Assembly: GCA_025450975.1 (NCBI GenBank)
Contig: JANWLI010000017.1
Span: forward strand, 1-9,081
Direction of reading: 5' to 3'
Length of the DNA stretch: 9,081 bases
Source of the DNA: Candidatus Kapaibacterium sp.
GTDB taxonomy: Bacteria > Bacteroidota > Ignavibacteria > Palsa-1295
The first letter of the stretch is position 1. Every line of letters starts with the position of its first letter. A model generated the notes under the pieces. It had not been told where the DNA came from, made no database searches, and was given only the letters and a program-made list of their open reading frames with translations. Below, one piece after another: positions 5,770 to 9,081 of the stretch. The position numbers were made by a program, and so were the translations under genes.

Positions 5770-6348
5770 GTGTCAATTTTACCAATATATACCTTCGACC
5801 AGCCCGTCTTACGGAAGGAGACGAAGCAGATCACCGAAGATACCGATTCGTTGCAGCATCTTGTCGACGACATGTTCGCGACCATGCGGAATGCGAACGG
5901 CATCGGCCTTGCTGCGAACCAGATCGGGAAGTCGCTTGCGCTGACGGTGATCGACCTGTCGGACTTTGAAGAGTACAAGCACTTCGAGCCGCTGGTGCTC
6001 ATCAACCCGGTGATTACTGATACCCACGGCGAGTCGGTCTTCGAAGAAGGCTGCCTGAGTTTGCCGGGGATCCGGGAGGAAGTGGTCCGTCCGGATGCGA
6101 TCGGGATCAAGTTTCTGGATAGGTACATGCGGGAGGTGGAGATCGAAGCGGATAAGCTGCTGGCACGTGTCATCCAGCATGAAGTCGATCATCTGCATGG
6201 GAAGTACTTTATCGACTACCTGAGTGCATTCAAGATGTCTTTGCTCAAGGGTAAGTTGAATAAGATGAAAAAAGGGGAAATGGAAGCCGATTATCCGTTG
6301 GCGCCCCCTTCCGATCATAAGGGGAAAAAGGGTCCGGTCGCGTTTTAG
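5770..6348 (+). CDS. def: Peptide deformylase
   Basis: The 192-residue enzyme removes the formyl group from the N-terminal Met of nascent proteins at the ribosome, using a bound metal ion, usually Fe2+. All three family motifs are intact. Motif 1 is GIGLAANQIG (44-53), with Gln51 placed to stabilise the intermediate. Motif 2 is EEGCLSLP (92-99), with Cys95 as a metal ligand. Motif 3 is QHEVDHLHG (136-144), with His137 and His141 as metal ligands and Glu138 as the catalytic base. The start is GTG 5770: the nearby ATG at 5755 runs into TAA after three codons, and the protein then opens with SILPIYTFDQPVLR, as related enzymes do. A Lys-rich tail of about 35 residues (from KMSLLKGKLNKMKKG) follows the core; similar tails occur in Bacteroidota deformylases. 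No Shine-Dalgarno is present. It stands 25 bases beyond the tRNA terminator with no recognised promoter. Confidence 0.95.
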   Translation: MSILPIYTFDQPVLRKETKQITEDTDSLQHLVDDMFATMRNANGIGLAANQIGKSLALTVIDLSDFEEYKHFEPLVLINPVITDTHGESVFEEGCLSLPGIREEVVRPDAIGIKFLDRYMREVEIEADKLLARVIQHEVDHLHGKYFIDYLSAFKMSLLKGKLNKMKKGEMEADYPLAPPSDHKGKKGPVAF

Positions 6349-6420
6349 GGCAAGAATTCTGCACCCTTTGATACTTTTAGCCATCTGGCGGTTCTATTAT
6401 AGAGTCAAAAATCCAGTCCT
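6349..6420 (+). other. Intergenic region between def and the C25 peptidase gene
   Basis: This gap is 72 bases long. A weak stem (AGGG at 6347-6350 with CCCT at 6364-6367, mostly mismatched inside) precedes a T-rich patch and is not a convincing terminator. TTATTATAGA-like sequence around 6395-6402 resembles a -10 box, but no matching -35 lies at a proper distance. The leader just before the GTG start has no Shine-Dalgarno. Whether the peptidase gene has its own promoter cannot be decided by eye. Confidence 0.3.
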
Positions 6421-9081
6421 GTGCGTCGGATCATTCACGTAGCGATCAGCATTATTTTTATCCTTTCTGCTGCCAGCCTTTATGGGCAGGTGGTGAAGCG
6501 TCCGCGTACGCAGACGTTTGGCAATTCTGCGCAGGCGCCGGTTAGCCGCGCACAGTCGTCAAGCAGCAATGAGATCGCCTTTGATATTGATCTCGGAATG
6601 GTGCATAGCCGCCAGCTAAAGGGCCGCAACGATCTTCCGACATTTTCGACGATTAACTGGTCCGGTTCGAATGGATTGCCGACAGGGGCGTCGATCACGA
6701 CGGTTGCCGAGCCGGGTATGCCGGAAATCCCGTACCTCATCCTGACAGTCGCGATCCCGGCAAATGCAAGTGGCTTTGAGGCGTTCACAAGTGGCGAGAA
6801 AACTTCGACGCTCACACAAACATATCTTCCGCCACGACCTTACCAGGTTAACGATACTACCCTTGAACTTCGCTACGATGCTGCGAGGTATAAAGCATCA
6901 GTCTCCTCGAAAGTGCACGTAGGTTCTCCGGCACGTTTCCGTGCGCTGCGGATGATCGGTCTGCGTATTCCGCTTGCGGATTTCGATGCACAAAAAGGGA
7001 TCGTTAAGGCGCGGACAAAATTCAGATGCGGCATTCGTTATACGCTTCCGCCTGCATCGAAAAGGGTTACTGCGAAGCCGACACCAGATCCCTACATGGC
7101 GTCGCTCTATGAACAGGCCGTTATCAATACTTCCGATATTAAGGCATTCAGTGTTCCGTTAAAGCAGAAGAAAGCGGCGCAGATCCCTCTGGGTTTTGAC
7201 GGCGACCGTACGTTCGATACGACGGTAACGGGCTGGATCGATCGGGCTGCGCAGTATATCAAGATCACGGTGACGCGTACGGGTATGTACCGTATCACCG
7301 CTAGTGAACTTTCCACTTCGGGACTTCTTGCCGGTGACTGGATCGCAGGCGAGGTGCGCCTCATCAATAAAGGCAAGGAAGTACCGATCTGGGTTGAGGA
7401 AGTTAATGGCAGAGTTGCGGCGATCGAATTTTATGGCGAACGGCTTGCAGGAGTTCCTGGAGAGTACTATAACTGGTCGAGCGATTCGAATGCGTACTGG
7501 TTGACGAACTCCGTTGCGTATCCGAATATACCGAAGCGGTTCTTAACGCAGACGATCGGCGAAGTTTCGACCGATGTCATTGAGCAGGGGACAGTCACGC
7601 TCCATCATGAGCGCGATTACTTTTACTTTGGTGGGGACCAGGTAACAGATGAGTCCACGACACTGCACCGCACCGATTGGATCCCAGACGAGCGCTTCAT
7701 GTGGCGCACATTGCGTGAAGAAGTGAACACCGATATCGTCGATACCTTCGTAGTCGGGAAATTACCTCCTGTTGTTACCGGTAAAATGGCGGAGTTCAGT
7801 GTCTACGTAAAAGGTATTTCACGGAACAACGATCCTACCGATGCAATGCTGCATAAATGTGAGCTGCGATTAAACGGTGCTAACGTATCGGAAGTGGTAG
7901 TTACTGACTACAACGATACGCTTCATACGTTTACTGTGCCGCTCGATCAGATCCGTGAAGGCGCCAATAGTTTTGTCGTAGCATATGCCGTGGTCGATCC
8001 TGGTGCGATCGATCAGTGGTATCTCGATCACTATAGGGTGACACTGCCGCTCGGACTCGCAGCGTCGCAGGATACAGCCATTGCAGGCGGACAGTGGGAT
8101 TTTACTGCACAGTCTGAGGCGCCGACCGCAACACTGCAGATCGTATCGGCCACAGTGCCTTCGCTCTACAACTTGACTGACACTGTCAAACTTGTGTCGA
8201 CGGACAACACCGGGAGCATCGTCAGCTTCCGCGATTCTGTGGGAAGTGCCGGTAAACGCTACGTTGGCTCAGGCGGATCGTCATACCTTAAACCGGCGCG
8301 TATCTCGGCATGGAATATTCCATCGTCAGCGCATTGGAATGATATTCTTGATACGGCGCAGGGAGCCGATTACATCGTCATCACGCATCCGGAGTTTCTC
8401 GAGCCATCGAAGACACTTGCTGCCCGGCGCGCCACCGCAGGATTGCGGACGAAGATCGTCACCACCGACGAGATCTACAATACCTTCAACTACGGCTCCG
8501 ATGAGCCGATGGCCATTCGCAGCTTTCTCCATTACGCATTCGATTTTTACAATGGTACGCCGCCGGCATTTGTGACGATCATGGGCGATGCCACGTTCGA
8601 CCCCAAGTACAACTTGAACAATCCGCTTGAGAAGCCGGAGAACCATACGATCCATCGCAATTTTGTTCATGCGTACGGCGTGCCCTCGAGCGACGCTGTA
8701 TATACATTTCTTGAAGGCCACGAGGCGATCGATTCGCTGAGTCAGGATATGGTGATCACCCGACTTCCGGTTGAATCGGTGATCGAAGCAGAAAATTTTC
8801 TTTCGAAGCTCGCGGAGTATGAGTCGCGACCGCCCGAGGAGTGGAATCGCCACATGCTTTTTACGATCGGCGGGACCTACAAGTATGAGAATGACGGGTT
8901 CTGGAGTTACCTCGATCAATTCTTCAACCTCAATGAATGGGGCGGGGTACGCAATTCACCGCTGGGGATTAACACGACGGTCATCTCGCGTACGGACTTT
9001 ACCGAAGGTGTCGGTATCGACAAATCGCATGTCGGCGAACTCCAAAGTGAATTCCGCGAAGGGAAGTCGCTGGTGTATTTC
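6421..9081 (+). CDS. Secreted C25 (gingipain-type) cysteine peptidase, possibly the type IX secretion sortase PorU (3' end missing)
   Basis: The 887 visible codons run off the window without a stop. The start is GTG, the only usual start codon after an in-frame TAG at 6400. The product opens with a signal peptide (RRIIHVAISIIFILSAAS, cleavage likely before Gln23) and so is exported across the inner membrane. A propeptide-like region around 95-140 (GMPEIPYLILTVAIP, YLPPRPYQV) is typical of gingipain relatives. YIKITVTRTGMYRITASEL (279-297) and a beta-rich section (about 480-560) follow. The C25 catalytic domain begins near 648 with DYIVITHPEFL, then TDEIYNTFNYGSDEPMAIRSF, IMGDATFDPKYN (720-731) and ITRLPVESVIEAENFLSKL. 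The sequence ends GKSLVYF, a few residues before the GHG-type catalytic His and well before the Cys, so activity cannot be judged. In type IX secretion PorU cleaves the C-terminal signal and joins cargo to A-LPS; other C25 enzymes are themselves cargo. The PorU choice rests on overall layout and is tentative. Confidence 0.85.
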   Translation, partial: MRRIIHVAISIIFILSAASLYGQVVKRPRTQTFGNSAQAPVSRAQSSSSNEIAFDIDLGMVHSRQLKGRNDLPTFSTINWSGSNGLPTGASITTVAEPGMPEIPYLILTVAIPANASGFEAFTSGEKTSTLTQTYLPPRPYQVNDTTLELRYDAARYKASVSSKVHVGSPARFRALRMIGLRIPLADFDAQKGIVKARTKFRCGIRYTLPPASKRVTAKPTPDPYMASLYEQAVINTSDIKAFSVPLKQKKAAQIPLGFDGDRTFDTTVTGWIDRAAQYIKITVTRTGMYRITASELSTSGLLAGDWIAGEVRLINKGKEVPIWVEEVNGRVAAIEFYGERLAGVPGEYYNWSSDSNAYWLTNSVAYPNIPKRFLTQTIGEVSTDVIEQGTVTLHHERDYFYFGGDQVTDESTTLHRTDWIPDERFMWRTLREEVNTDIVDTFVVGKLPPVVTGKMAEFSVYVKGISRNNDPTDAMLHKCELRLNGANVSEVVVTDYNDTLHTFTVPLDQIREGANSFVVAYAVVDPGAIDQWYLDHYRVTLPLGLAASQDTAIAGGQWDFTAQSEAPTATLQIVSATVPSLYNLTDTVKLVSTDNTGSIVSFRDSVGSAGKRYVGSGGSSYLKPARISAWNIPSSAHWNDILDTAQGADYIVITHPEFLEPSKTLAARRATAGLRTKIVTTDEIYNTFNYGSDEPMAIRSFLHYAFDFYNGTPPAFVTIMGDATFDPKYNLNNPLEKPENHTIHRNFVHAYGVPSSDAVYTFLEGHEAIDSLSQDMVITRLPVESVIEAENFLSKLAEYESRPPEEWNRHMLFTIGGTYKYENDGFWSYLDQFFNLNEWGGVRNSPLGINTTVISRTDFTEGVGIDKSHVGELQSEFREGKSLVYF

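Noticed and set aside
6347..6380. Possible intrinsic terminator after def
   Set aside because: Only about four outer pairs form before mismatches, and the T-rich patch is interrupted, so it does not meet a reasonable standard.
5809..6384. 191-codon minus-strand open frame covering most of def
   Set aside because: The plus strand has all three deformylase motifs; the antisense frame has none of its own.
6368..6400. Sigma-70-like promoter (TTGATA ... TATTAT) before the C25 peptidase gene
   Set aside because: The gap between the two boxes is 21 bases, too long, and this group usually uses a different promoter pattern.
8326..8919. 197-codon minus-strand open frame inside the C25 peptidase gene
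   Set aside because: It lies opposite the conserved catalytic domain and shows no protein family features; also an antisense shadow.

Overview
The window looks like a chromosomal segment from a bacterium of the Bacteroidota/Chlorobiota (FCB) assemblage with moderately high GC. An early-branching lineage such as Kapabacteria or Ignavibacteria is possible, but this is inferred without any database comparison. Three things point this way: a gingipain-type (C25) secreted peptidase resembling the type IX secretion sortase PorU, a transketolase split into two subunits, and translation starts that mostly lack Shine-Dalgarno sequences and follow A/T-rich leaders. No mobile element, CRISPR array or phage signature is visible. 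No stretch longer than 76 bases lacks a gene or RNA feature.

Left part, plus strand (1-3150): the 3' end of a transketolase N-terminal subunit is followed four bases later by the C-terminal subunit. The next gene is a full-length Sua5-type threonylcarbamoyl-AMP synthase, whose apparent start touches the transketolase stop codon. That gene has no ATG, GTG or TTG in the expected place. The junction reads TAATT where a coupled TAATG would be expected, and a near-perfect 16-bp hairpin lies just inside the coding region. A small orphan lipoprotein gene comes next.

Middle part, minus strand (3147-5569): a two-gene unit encodes an RqcH/NFACT protein, then a BadF-type sugar kinase coupled to it by an ATGA overlap. 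The kinase gene converges on the lipoprotein gene and shares four bases with it.

Right part, plus strand (5630-9081): a tRNA-Ala with anticodon CGC lies 60 bp from the divergent rqcH start. It is closed by a clear intrinsic terminator and followed by peptide deformylase and then by a long secreted C25 peptidase that runs off the window.

Five genes or products touch translation: Sua5 makes the t6A precursor, RqcH handles stalled ribosomes with tRNA-Ala, tRNA-Ala itself is present, and Def trims nascent N-termini. The closeness of rqcH to a tRNA-Ala gene is suggestive because characterised RqcH recruits tRNA-Ala to build alanine tails. I do not see a wholly new system. The points most worth checking are the sua5 start/hairpin junction, the rqcH/tRNA-Ala pairing and the unusual tertiary position 15/48 in that tRNA.
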